From NCBI RefSeq assembly GCF_021347895.1, contig NC_067132.1:13818995-13882994 (forward strand): a stretch of 64,000 bases of DNA, written 5' to 3'. Under the pieces are notes generated by a model. The model did not search any database. It worked only from the letters and a program-made list of their open reading frames with translations, and was not told where the DNA came from. Of this stretch, positions 22,336 to 35,348 are shown one piece after another. The position numbers and the translations under genes are program-made. Source of the DNA: Acanthochromis polyacanthus (lineage: Eukaryota; Chordata; Actinopteri; Pomacentridae). Every line of letters begins with the position of its first letter. Position 1 is the first letter of the stretch.

Positions 22336-22700
22336 GGATAATATCTGTGTGTTGGACCATCATTTTGATTTATACTGAAATACATCAAAATTACAAAATG
22401 GATCTCCATGGAATTTTGACAGACATTCACGGTCCCCAGGGGATGAATCCGACTGATGTTTGGTAAGGCCCCAACTTTTCTCCTAGTGCCACCGCAGGGC
22501 TGACAGCGTTTGAATAAAATATCTCAACAGCTTCTAAATGAATATAGTGATGACATTTGGCATGGACATCCACGATGGCCAGAAGATGAATATAAATGCT
22601 GCACAGCCTTAAAGAGTTGCTAAGGGTCAAAAATGAACTTTGACACTCCACTGTCTGAGATGCTGCATTTTTCAGAAAGTAAACAGCCACAGCATTAGCC
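22336..22700 (+). repeat. Teleost interspersed repeat ('decoded by GACATTCACGGTCCCCAGGG' type)
   Basis: The words TTTTGACAGACATTCACGGT, CCCCAGGGGATGAATCCGAC, TTCTCCTAGTGCCACCGCAG and a second round GACATTTGGCATGGACATCC with AGAAGATGAAT match a known fish repeat with internal, tandem-like modules ('acattcatggttcccagaggatgaatcctactgac'). It is diverged and non-coding. Edges are approximate. Confidence 0.6.
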
Positions 22701-23328
22701 ATCATGTCTCTCTGAATGGCCATTTGTGTACAATAAAACTTTAATTAAGTTAGGTTTAATGAAGTGAATCCTGTTTAAGTTGCCTTTGCAAGGAAGACCT
22801 GGCCAAGACTGCAGCATAAAAAGTTCTGGATGAAAAAACACATTCACAAATAACAAACACAGCAGTATTAAAAATGGACAATAATATTCAGAAATTCACT
22901 TGTTTTCTGCCTGTGAGATTAGCAGACTCATAACTTCTGCTCGTCAATACAGAAATGCTACTCTGGAAGTCAGCATTCGGGACAAGATTTCAGCTTAGTT
23001 GGACTGTAGCTACAGAAGCTGGCAGACTGTTGGGCCTCTTCATGCTGCTTTAGCATTGTCACATCTACACTGAATAATAAACCAGCACATCACAGAGAAT
23101 CACAGTGAGAATAACACCTGAACGGTGCACAGTGCTCATGCTGTGCTGTCTAACGTAATAAATTCAGTCAGTAAAATATGTGCATTTATGTCCTTTGGTT
23201 GTATTTTCTTTTTTAGCAGCAACATATTGAGGGAACTTCAAAAATGCCACACTAGATGCTCAGCCATCTTTGAATGTGCTGAAAGTTATGGATCACAGTT
23301 TTAAGACAGTTCTACACGGCCTTCATCG
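22701..23328. other. Intergenic DNA
   Basis: No exon, transposon or motif was recognised. Confidence 0.4.
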
Positions 23329-23450
23329 CTCTTCTCTTCTCTTCTCTTCTCTTCTCTTCTCTTCTCTTCTCTTCTCTTCTCTTCTCTTCTCTTCTCTTCT
23401 CTTCTCTTCTCTTCTCTTCTCTTCTCTTCTCTTCTCTTCTCCTCTCTTCT
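23329..23450 (+). repeat. (TCTTC)n pentanucleotide microsatellite
   Basis: About 24 units of a pure pyrimidine pentamer with one CCTCT interruption near 23441. All purines are on one strand over roughly 120 bp. The Ser/Leu/Phe open frame across it is a repeat artefact. Confidence 0.98.
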
Positions 23451-24663
23451 CAGCTGATGTTTGTCCCTGGAGGTGCTCTCTTAATGTCTTTGACTAAACT
23501 TCAGCCAGTCTTGACAGTGACGGTGCCCCATAGGAGCGAAGTTGAGAGGATACCAATATGATTGTAATGGAGGGTTTGCGGGCAGGGTCTATCACACTGT
23601 GTCACTTATAAAAAAGCACAAAAGCCAACTGGCGGGGTGCACGGCACTTCTGGCTAATGCCACAGAAAAAAAAGCGACTCAACTGCTCTGTGGAGACGCC
23701 GTAGAAAGAGGGGACATTTTCATTTTTGTGTTCGTTTTGTGTCACACTCACCACTGAAGCATTTAAGACTGTGGTGTCACATTAGCTGTAGAAGGGAGAT
23801 TTTTTAAAAAAAAGAAAAGCCTTGTGGAAAGGTGACATTATCTCATTTCTCATGCCACAACAGAGAATGTGCTTCTTGGAAGAGCTCCTTTTGGTGTTTT
23901 TCCACTATTCTGTTAAAAAAAACAAATCAAAGTAGTCTCATTTCTGCCACAGCATCAACAATGACAAACTTTGTGAAGATTTTGCCCAAAAACAGAGCAC
24001 CTAATAGATAATAGCCCATAAAATTGGTGTTGCACTGGCAGAGCAGAGTGTGAAATGACATTGGGACAAATAACACACCGCATTAACACCATGTCGGCGC
24101 TTGGCAAGAGTCTCCACTCTTTACTTGTGTCTATGCATTTGTGTACATTACCTCTGTTGGTGTGTGTGTGTGTTGGTGTGTGTGTCTGAGTGCGTGTTTG
24201 TGGGTCGCCATCACATGCTCTCATCCCTTTGGTTAGCGGATGAATGAAGGCTGTAAAGAAGAGCATGACAGCTGTGAAAGTCACAAGGGGAGTCCGCAAG
24301 GGCTGTAAAAAAAAGGCAAAGTTTAACCCCCTGTGGGTATGACCTGTGTGTGTGTCTGTGTGTGTGTGTGTGTGTGTGGATATACTGTGCATACACCTCT
24401 GTGAGGAAATATAATAGTCACCGTATATGTATAAAATTGGGGGCCAGATTGGATGTATGTATGCATTCGTGTGTTTCCGTGTTTGTTTGTGTGCGTGTGG
24501 CTCGTCCTGAAGCTAAACGCCGCACACTGGAGTCTATTGTCGAGAGTATCAGCACTCTATCAGCGCCCCGCATCCTCCATCCCCTCACCCGGACCTTTGC
24601 CTCATCAACAGCATCTTTCATTGCCCGCTCACCCTCCCACCTTCACCCCTGAGGCAGAGCGAG

Positions 24664-24665
<2 letters not shown>
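23451..24665. other. Intergenic DNA with TG-rich patches
   Basis: Interrupted TG tracts at about 24160-24185 and 24343-24378. Otherwise mixed sequence with no exon recognised. Open frames on both strands at 23955-24650 are dominated by CA/TG repeat. Confidence 0.4.

Positions 24666-24757
<92 letters not shown>
24666..24757 (+). repeat. (TG)46 microsatellite
   Basis: An uninterrupted 92 bp run of TG, the longest perfect dinucleotide tract in the window. Confidence 0.98.
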
Positions 24758-24758
<1 letters not shown>

Positions 24759-26909
24759 CTGTGTGTTCATATCCTCGGGATTTTACTTCAAAGACTGGTG
24801 GTTTTGGATGGGCTGGAGTTTGTGAAATGCTGAGGCATCTTTGAGATGGATAGATAGTCCACTGTGTGTGTGCATGTGTTAACCTTAGCAGAACAACATT
24901 AGTCAGGAGACACAGAGATGACTTTGTGTTTTCCTGTCCAAATGTCGATTTCATGCCACCCTCGTTTGTGGGTTCTTTTCAAAGAGGCCAGTGATCAGCT
25001 GTGTGTCATGTGCTGTTAAAATTAGCCTGAATAAGGAGTGTTTTTGGATCTCCCCTCAAGATCAAATGCTGTTAACATTTTTCTGAAACACTCTGTACAC
25101 AAATCAACAACTGTCCCTCCAGGTCACTTTAGGCAGGCGCAAACTTTCCCTTTATGACATTTGAACTTTATTAACTGTGTTTATCTCGTCAGCCGATTAG
25201 TCAATTTATTGAAGCAACTGTTCACTCGGTGTCTGCTTTTGAGACTAGTTCTTGGATTTAAGGATGTGCCTCAAGGCCTCTGGCCCTCACTTTCACAACA
25301 AGGTCCACTGGTTATTGTACTTCACAGTGAGCCTATAATTAATTTCAACAGGCAACTCCAGAGAAAAATAAAACGGCCGTCAACAGCACACTCTACAAAT
25401 TGGTGAATTAGTTTGCCTTTAACCTTTGAGTTATCTGTTAGTCTTCTGCTTATCCATGCCTGTCACTGTTAAACTCACACAGTCTGCCCTTAAGCTGAAG
25501 GTTTTTGAGATGCAAGTAACCTGCATGTTATTTCCTTTTTTTTATTATTTTATTTTGTCACCTTACATGAACTTTGACAGATTTCTTACTCTGCAGTATC
25601 CAAACACCCATTTTCACTCTGTCTCATTCACCTGACAATTAATAATATGTGCGTCCTCTGTCGATTTAACTCCAGTTTGATCCACCAACTCCTGTGGCCT
25701 TCTTCGTATTTAACAACATTCCTCACAAATCACAGATTCTCTTTAGTTTGCTTCCTTTTGAAAGCTTTTGCACACAGTGCGACTACATGCACTGGATTCA
25801 AAAAAGTAAAATTAAAAAAACACATTTCCTACATAGAATTTTTACATTCATACTGAAATGTTGGATGTGGAAATTTTCTACCAGGATGGAAATGCAACAT
25901 GAGGGTTTAAGATATTTATAATTCTGTGAGAAATATAGTTATCACTTTATTTTAAAATCCACCAATAAATGCAAGTGGTTCCACACTTACTGTGTGATAT
26001 CTAAATATACAGACTGGCAAACAACATGTTCAGTTCTTCTCTCTTGCAACTATTTTATCAGACAAAACTCAAGTTTATTCATAGATCCATGTCTATTTCA
26101 AAGATTTCCTCTCTCTGATTACAAAGTAAGGTCCTCCTGAAACTCTGTAAAGTGTACGACTTATTAACATCCAAATTCAGTGGTTCATTGAGGGGTGAAT
26201 ATTGGTTCTCCATCGTTCTTCTCACTTTGCATATCTCGACCATCCTTGACTCTCTGGGTTGTGATGACGTAGCCCTGTTCCTCTGTGGGATGTCATATGT
26301 GCGTGTTTTTGTACTTTGTGTGATGTCGAGACAAAGGGAAGGCAGTCATCTGAGTAGCCTCTCAGTGAGGAGCCCTGTTGCCATGTTTCGCTCTGTGGAC
26401 GTGTGTGTGTGTGTTGGTGGGTGACTTTCTCTGCCAGATTGCAGCTTCATGCCCTTAATCCACTATATGACCAGTCAGCAGTGAAGCCACCCTCCTAACA
26501 GACACACACTCTCATAAGTCAAGTGTGTGTCTCTGGTTAAATCAATTAAAGTCCTGTTGACTGGCTGTTCTGTCATTTGTCTCAAACTGCATGATGTTTA
26601 CTGTGCAGACATATACAGTAATCTGTCCTATTTAATTGTCGTCAGCCTAGACATTTGATTTACACTCAGGGTTAAAATAAACTAATAATTTCTGTGGAGA
26701 TGTGCAGAACGAGCAGAGGGATTCTGGTCACGTATAAAAATGGAGAAGAGTGAGGAACTGATAGGATACAGATTTTACTCTAAATGGGGCCATAATTCAC
26801 TAAATTAGCATCATGCTGTACTGAATGAGACTTAAAATTAGCAGTTTAGACCATGGAACGCATTAGGGAAAATGTTTACTGAGTAAAGAGATTAAACAAG
26901 AAGTAGAGT
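24758..26909. other. Intergenic DNA
   Basis: I recognise no exon or mobile element. The sequence is moderately AT-rich, with a short GT patch at 26402-26416. Confidence 0.4.
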
Positions 26910-27045
26910 CATTTTCTCATGGACTTCTATACAATCCAATTTATTTTTGCAGCCAGAGGAGTCGCCCCCTGCTGGCTGTTGAAAGGAATTAAAGTGTAAA
27001 GCACTTTTCCATTGGCTGCACTTTTCTGTCTACACACTGATCAAT
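26910..27045 (+). repeat. Teleost interspersed repeat (SINE-like)
   Basis: The order CATGGACTTCTATACAATCC, GCAGCCAGAGGAGTCGCCCC, CTGCTGGCTGTTGAAAGGAA and CCATTGGCTGCACTTTTCTG matches a widespread fish repeat ('gactctatacaatc...gccccctgctggctattagaaagaatgc...cattggcttcacttttcag'). It lies immediately before the solo LTR. The class is not certain. Confidence 0.6.
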
Positions 27046-27068
27046 CTGTCTGATAGACTGAGCAAAAA

Positions 27069-27408
27069 TGTTACGATTTGTGTGGTGAGCTCAGGTGCGG
27101 GAAATGAGCAGGCACACAGTTGGTAAGTTTTAGGAAGCTTTAATACAGACTCAGCATAAAGACTATAGTGCTCGAGTGACTGTTACAGGCGGTATCACTA
27201 TCCAGCACTGAGAGGTGAGTGGTGTCTGACTTTATTACAGGAGGAGTGAGGCTGATTGGCTGCGCTTCCACCTGCTCCTGATCAGCTGCTGATTGTGACG
27301 AGGGACACCTGCCGCTGCAATAATCACCTGAAGGAACCTAAAAAGGAAAAAGGAGGAGGAGAAAGGAAAAGGAGGCACTAGCGAGAGCCAGCAGCTGCCA
27401 GCCCGACA
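27069..27408 (-). mobile_element. Probable solo LTR of an LTR retrotransposon
   Basis: A 340 bp unit that begins TGTTACG and ends CCCGACA on the plus strand, so it has TG...CA ends in both readings. It is flanked by AAAAA on the left and AAAAG on the right, a possible 4-5 bp target duplication, though weak because it is oligo-A. On the minus strand it carries AATAAA (27231-27236 inverted) about 165 bp before the end ...CGTAACA, fitting a polyadenylation signal in R. No internal coding region or second LTR lies nearby, as expected after LTR-LTR recombination. The family (perhaps Gypsy-like) is not established. Confidence 0.6.
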
Positions 27409-30400
27409 AAAAGCCTTATTTTTTATTATATTTTACTGGAAATGACTGCATATTTGTAGGATATATAATTACATGAGTATATCTCTACATGCACTCAAAT
27501 ATTACATTTCAGTTCAAGTTAAAAAAAAAAAATTCAAAAGAAGGGACAATCTTGTTTACAAAAAAATATTATTTAACTAAAAATCGTACAGATGGTTGTG
27601 TTTCAGTTTAGATCAAGAAATGTGGAGGTGTAAAGTTAGAAAAGAAATTAGACAGTTAATGGTGATTATATTAATCTTTAAACTGGAACCAGAGGAGCTC
27701 ACAGCATGTTTAAGAGAAATAGTTTCTCTTCTTGAATTAATCCATGCCCAGGGGAAACCGGAGATTCTGGAGGGAGAGTTTACATTTAAATTACTGGAAC
27801 TTAAGAGCAGTGCTAAATTGTCTGCAGATGGACTACCCTCTCTGTTTGGAATAAAATCTTTTGTTTTTATGGTGAGAGTATTGTGCCAGGTCATTTCTTG
27901 CAGTAGACCTCTGTGTCAGCCGTAACCACCAGGCACCACATCCATGTCCTCATTAAAAATAACTAGCTGGTTTTCACACAAGAATAATAAACTGAGGGGG
28001 GTCATTAAGGTAACCAGTCATATTCAAAGTTAATGATATGAAACCTTGTTTATGTTCTATGAAATGTTTTTTTAATCATTAGGGAAATGAGATGTGTTAC
28101 AAAGAGAACGTACGCTGCATTAACTCTAGGTTTAAATAAATTAGTCATCTCAAATTAAAGCCAAACTGTTTTAATAATAAAAGACGGTGACGTATGCAGA
28201 TGAGCTGAAGGAATATGCAAAACAGGAGACTGTTGCTGTTTTTTTTTTCCCATGGAGGTCAAATTACAGGAAATGGCTGAGGGCAGTGGTCTCTGCTCCC
28301 ACCCCCCCCCCACCCCTGCTATCCTCTGTGCTGACTTCAAATGCCATCCTCCCCGTGTTGCACTCTCCATTTCCCCCCACTTTTTTCAAAGCACACTCCC
28401 CTGTCACAGGGTTTCAGCTGCAATTACTTTTAGTATCACTTCTCAGTGAGAAGTCAACTTCCCTGCAGGCTTCCTATCAGAACCTATTACAGCAGGGGGG
28501 CTGGCTGAAGTTAAGTGGCATGACCTGTGGGTTGGATGGAGCAGGAAGGGGGGATAAATGTATGGCTAATTTGTGGAACATTTGAATAAAGGGATGAGGA
28601 TTGTGACAGGGCCACACAATGTGATGGCATGGCAAACGAGAAGCCCTCGCATCAACCGAGGCCGGGCCAACTTTAACATGGAATCATTCAAATGAGGTAG
28701 TTCAAATGTTTAAAACGGCTACAACTTTGTGTATGAATATTTTTCAGATTTTTCCACTATTGCTACAGGCCCATTTCCTCAACTCATTCAGCTGAGTGGG
28801 TCGACCTTCTGCGTCGCTTTCCACCTTTAATTCACCTCTTACCCCCAGGCCGAAACCTTAACCCATGACCACACACATGCACACACACGGTGAGAAAAAA
28901 TACGAAGAAGCTGCAGCTGAGGTAGATCAGCAGAAGGGGTGAGGAGCGACCGAGGCGGCTAATTCAAGAAGATTCATCTGCGTGTGTGCGAGAGAGGAAG
29001 ACTTAAGGTGCAGTCTTGTGCAATCTCCTTGCCCCGGGTCACACATGTGTAGTTTAGCACCTACGTGCCGAATCAACCACCCATCTCACTGATTGATGAG
29101 CTGAGTGGGTGCATCTCGTAAAACTCTGGCTTCTCTTCACACCTGGGATCCTTATGCAATCCGAGGTTACGCTGTGTCTTGCTAGAGACAGAAAGAAAGA
29201 TAAAGAGAGAATGACAAGAATGCAGGAAGCTCTATTAGTATGAAGGTTTACATGTGGTGAACTGGTGTTTGGTGACAGTAATATAGAACCCTTTAAGTGC
29301 AATCAAACTAATTATGATGTTAGATAATGATAATTCCACAGAGAGTGATCACAGAGGAAATCACAATAAGTATACATCAGTAGGAGCAGACCTGAACAAA
29401 ACATGGGGCGATAATTCTGTTTGGTGATGAGAACAATCCTCTGAGATGTCACACAGGCGGTTTCTTGGCAGAGCCTGATTCCTCTTAACTTTTGACTAAT
29501 GTAAAACTCAGAGTGGTGGAGCATGATTAAAGCTGAGATGGGCCATGGATGGTCCACATGTCACTCATAGTGATCACGTCTTTAATTATGTTTAACTTTA
29601 GGCATCAAATACAATTTAAACTGGAGAAGGGAACAAAAATTCACCCCGTGGATAGTTGTCATGAACAGGGACAGTAGCTACAGAAACCATAACTGTTTTT
29701 TGTCCCAGGCTGTAAACACATTTATTTCTGCTGTAAAGTTAGGTGTTTTACTTTTTGAGTCTATGGGGATTGACTTGCTTTTGTCTCAAATGGACATTCA
29801 AGGAACTGCACTTTTTTGCAATTAGTTTGACTCACTGGATGTATTTTGTGAGTACAACATTGCTTGAAGTCAATCTCTGGTTGTTGATCATGCATATCTG
29901 CACAGCAAAATTATAGATTTAGAAGATTTTTCCATAAATTAACGCCTTCCTGACTTAAAATTACCAGGGACGCAACTCTACCTAGCATGTGGAGACCTCT
30001 CTATCCACTTCCTCTTCCCTGCTGATGAAGCTCGAGCTCACTAACTCACCTACAACGCTGCCAAAACACAATAATACACAATAGCAAGTATCAAAAACTT
30101 TCTTAGTGTCCTCAATGGGCTCTGCAGTACTTCTCGTTGTTGTCACATACTCAGTCTCCATCACTATGGTTACTCTCCTCTTCAGCTCTAGGAAACTAAT
30201 CATTGCTGGCTGGCATGAAACGCATCACTACTGGTGCACCAGTGTGGGAGTGCTGCCAAAAGCTATTGATTTAAAACTCTGGTATACTGTCAAAATAACT
30301 GAAAGATTTATCTGGTGGTGATCGGCTTAATCAGCAAAGCGTGAACTGATTTGAAAAGAGCTTGAATGTCATTCAAATGTTAAAGTCCTGCGCTCTAGCC

Positions 30401-33066
30401 TTCATATCTGCATCACTAATATTAACATGACACACCCAGACCCAGCACACTACAAAGCGCAATAAAGAAAATTTTGGCAATAAAAAGATTTATATCCTAC
30501 CCGAAGAGCATCAATTGCTATTTTTGGCACAAAGACTATTCCACATATTTGCCATGTGATTTTAGAAACTGAATCTGAAAACCAACAAAAGATGAAAGGA
30601 ATGAGAATAGATGAAAACAAAATCTATGACCATGACTACTTTTTATCTCTCTGCACTGATGATAGTGAGTAGTGACTATCATCTTTATCAACATACACGT
30701 GAACCCACATTGTGAGCACATTCATTCCTGCTCTTTAAGAGGTAAAGACACATTTCTCTCCTTCATGTCCACAGGAATAAGTTTAGTGAAGAGCATGTTG
30801 TGAAAAACACATGCCCCCCTTCCCGTCCCTTTGCGTCCTTCATAGCTGCATCCTTGCTCATACACTCATGTAATTGCAATAGACAATCAGATGCCATCTT
30901 TATAGGCGCATGGTACAATTGTCACAACGTGTAGGCGCACGATAAAGCGTGGTCGATAAGTCCTGTCAAAAGAGTTTACGACATGCTAACGCTCCCCCTC
31001 ACCACCAAGCGGTGTTGATTGTTCCACTGAATCAGTCAGCGAGACACGGCGAGCCCTGTTCTTAGCAGATGTCGACGCTGATGCTTTTCCCTCACCCTGA
31101 TGTTGTTAATAAGAGTTAATGAAGGGTGGCGGCGACTGTGTGGCTGTTTGCTGTTGTGTATTTGGAGTGGGGGTTGTGCATCTAATGTGGTTAGTAAACT
31201 TGAGTTGACAAAGGTGTTGGGAGAGGATGAGGAGGTAACATGGGTAAAACCTCTATTTCTCTCATTAAATGAAAACAGTGAGACCCGGAAGTAAGGAATT
31301 CTGCAGGTTTAGGCTCACCGTCCAGCACTGACGGCACTGAGTTGATGTTTTTTGGTGGAACTCGAGTCTTGTTAATGCCAATGAACCTGTGAATCCATCT
31401 CACATTCAAATTGTGGGAAATAATATCACTCTTCCTCCAACACCTAAAAGCTTGATCATAAGCTCAACAGCTTTTTAAAATGATTTCATGGCTTTTTTTT
31501 TTAGCCAAACAGATAATGTTGACCTATAACGTGGACCTTTAACTTACTTTAAATGTGATGCTGCAGATTCCTGAGGCCTTCCAGGATACGTACGCACTGT
31601 GCAACAAGAACGATGTTGCAAGTTGTGTGGACAGAACAGTGGGCAGGATTGATTTAATCAAACCTTAGATGCTCCAGCGATTGGACCCTACACTCTTCCA
31701 TAAGTGGGTGAAAAATTACTCGCTTAGGAATTAATGTGTTTTTTGCAACTTTTGTTATTTTAGTTAAGAATAATCACTTGTATTATTGTTTGTGTGGTAT
31801 TTTTGTCCAGACAAGAATGATTTCATGTGTGAAATATGTTTATTTTTCACTTTATAACAGGTTTTGAGCATTTTGATAATAGAAAAAGAAGAATGTTACA
31901 CAGAAGTGCAATAGAAGAATGTCAACATCCATTTTGTTTGCACTCTTTTCCTGCAGTTGTTGCTGCTCTCCGTCCTTACCTCTTACCTCTTGTATGATAT
32001 CAGTGATACAGAGCTTGGGGTCATAATACAAATATGGCAATTTCTTTAACAGTATTAAAGGGAACTTAAAAATTTAAATGGAATGATATTGAAAGTACGG
32101 TTTTTGAGGAATAGCTGGAAAATGAAATGACTTTTCATTCCAAAGATATATTGCAAGAAAACAACCTCACCGGGTCATTTTTGATCAACTTATGCATCTG
32201 AGGATTAAAACCTTAGTCACAGTGTGAATGAAGAGTAAATGATGCCAAGGCTTCATATCAGATCCATGTGACACTTTGAATCACATGAATGAAACAGTAT
32301 AAAACCTTTATTAATTATTTTTTCTTCCTATTATTTAACTAATAGATAAGTGGCTAATGGACTTCCCATATTTGACTTGTTCTAAATTAGATTTTTGAAG
32401 TAAAACCTCAACATTTACTCGCGTTGGACTGTACCATTAGCACCCAGGGGAGTCTACAGCTTGTCATGAAATAGTAACACAGTCCCTTAATATATGTAGC
32501 TCTTCTAATCATACAATACGAGATATGTGTGAACATTACTCACAGACTAAAGCTATATGTTGTTCAGAATAAACACAGAGCAGCAGCGTTTAAATAGACT
32601 ATTTGTGCCTCTCATCCCCTCTAATGGAACTAGATGGTGAGTTTCAAATACAGTTTTCAAGCAAGTAAATAATGAATGCATGGCTAGATAAATGAACAGC
32701 CTGTAAATTAATTGAAGTGAAGACACTGAGCAAAGCCATGAAAACATTATTATAATCTTACAGATAAAATAATATAAAATAGTGTTTATAGCATGTCACT
32801 GCCTAACATAGTGTAGAAGACAAATGACTGAATGTTCTCATGTGCTACAAAGGCTAACACATAGCATTGTTGTGCTGCTGTGTCTGTGGCCAGCTGCAGG
32901 CGGCTCCCCCAGGAGTGAATGGTACAGTCCAACCACAAGCACAACACACAGAAATGTAAAAACACACAGTAATGACTCTTGTCTTTTAACGTCATTTTGA
33001 AAACAAATCTAATTCAAAAGCAAAAACCAGAAAGTCATCAATTAAAAACTGATAAACAAAACAAGA
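27409..33066. other. Intergenic DNA, 5.7 kb without a confirmed gene
   Basis: At 27596-27925 (plus) a 109-codon frame looks mildly coding (LEPEELTACLREIVSLLELI) but has no family I know. At 28250-28900 the sequence is GC-balanced and complex, perhaps conserved noncoding. At 31568-31669 a short open stretch follows a CTGCAG acceptor-like site and ends in TAG, with no recognised homology. Otherwise AT-rich. Confidence 0.35.
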
Positions 33067-33068
33067 TA

Positions 33069-33282
33069 CACACGTGGACAAAATTGTTGGTACCCCTCAG
33101 TTAAAGAAGGAAAAACCCACAATTCTCACTGAAATCACTTGAAACTCACAAAAGTAACAATAAATAAAAATTTATTGAAAATTAAATAATCAAAAACAGC
33201 CATTACTTTTGAATTGTTGATTAACATAATTATTTAAAAAAACAAACTAATGAAACAGGCCTGGACAAAAATGATGGTACCT
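33069..33282 (+). repeat. Left terminal inverted repeat of the Tc1-like element
   Basis: Runs from CACACGTGGACAAAATTG at the tip to the inner direct repeat CTGGACAAAAATGATGG. It pairs with 34487-34700 with only scattered mismatches. Confidence 0.9.
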
Positions 33283-33449
33283 CTATAAAAGATTGAAAAC
33301 TATTTGACCAGAGTGACATGATTAACTCAGGTGTGTCATTTAATTGACATCACAGGTGTTTCCAAACTCATAATCAGTCAGTCTGCCTATTTAAAGGGAG
33401 ACAAGTAGTCACCCTGCTGTTTGGTGAAAAGGTGTGTACCACACTGAAC

Positions 33450-34481
<1,032 letters not shown>

Positions 34482-34486
34482 GTTAT

Positions 34487-34700
34487 GGGTACCATCATTT
34501 TTGTCCAGCCCTATTTCATTAGTTTGTTTTTTTAAATAATTATGTTAATCAACAATTCAAAAGTGATGGCTGATTTTGATTATTTAATTTTCAATAAACT
34601 TTTATTTATTGTTACTTTTGTGAGTTTCAAGTGATTTCAGTGAGAATTGTGGGTTTTTCCTTCTTTAACTGAGGGGTACCAACAATTTTGTCCACGTGTG
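34487..34700 (-). repeat. Right terminal inverted repeat of the Tc1-like element
   Basis: The inverse of 33069-33282, beginning 6 bp after the transposase stop codon. Inner direct repeat at 34488-34506 and outer one near the tip at 34677-34697. Confidence 0.9.
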
Positions 34701-34845
34701 TATATTAAAATTCATCTTTCATTTGATCTCTGCCAGTGCAAACTGAGCAACAAACCGCAGATCACTACATGAGCAATACCGAAACAATCTGACCACTTTA
34801 AAAGTGGGGAAACAAGCGTTGTCCATTTCCATTCATGGGAATGTT

Positions 34846-35125
34846 TCCTTGAGACATTTCTTTTTCATCCTCTGATTTTTTTTTTGGTCGGTTATTGTAG
34901 ACCACAAGCATTTAAAGTTTTGACCTACAAATGAAGTAGTTTAGATAATGTGGAAAAATTAGATTAATTTCAGGATGTTTTGAGGCATTTCAGTTCTTGT
35001 TCATTGTAGTGCTGAAAGGATTTACTGCTATATGCCAAAAAACCTGCAAATAAACTGTCCTTTACTTGATTTTTAGTGGTAAAAAAAATCTATAATTAGT
35101 ATTGTTGTTATTGGGGGAGTTGCCT
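34846..35125 (+). repeat. 280 bp dispersed repeat, copy 1
   Basis: Shares TTTCTTTTTCATCCTCTGAT, AGACCACAAGCATTT, TTTAGATAATGTGGAAAAAT, TTTCAGGATGTTTTGAGGCA and a later TGTTATTGGG block, in the same order and spacing, with 36846-37135. It is non-coding. It is joined directly to the miniature-element fragment at 35124-35348. Confidence 0.85.
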
Positions 35126-35348
35126 TCTAACACCATCAGCTAACACAATGTAGCATTAGAACACAGGAGTGATGGTTGCTGGAAATGTTCCTCTGTACCC
35201 CTATGTAGATATTCCATTAAAAATCAGCCATTTCCAGCTGGAATAGTTATTTAAAATATTAGCAAAGTCTATCTTCATTGAAATAAACTGCTTTTTTTTC
35301 TAAAGAAGGACATTTCTAAGTGACCCCAAACGTCTGACTGGCAGTGTA
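35124..35348 (-). mobile_element. Half copy of the miniature Tc1-family element (empty site)
   Basis: The end CATTTCTAAGTGACCCCAAAC and the block AACACAATGTAGCATTAGAA are the inverse of 3265-3495. It reads without interruption through the point where the 3.3 kb copy is split by the 1.63 kb Tc1 (TGTGTTAGCTGATGGTGTTA on the minus strand) and then stops. The other half is absent, cut off at the junction with the 34846-35125 repeat. Confidence 0.8.
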
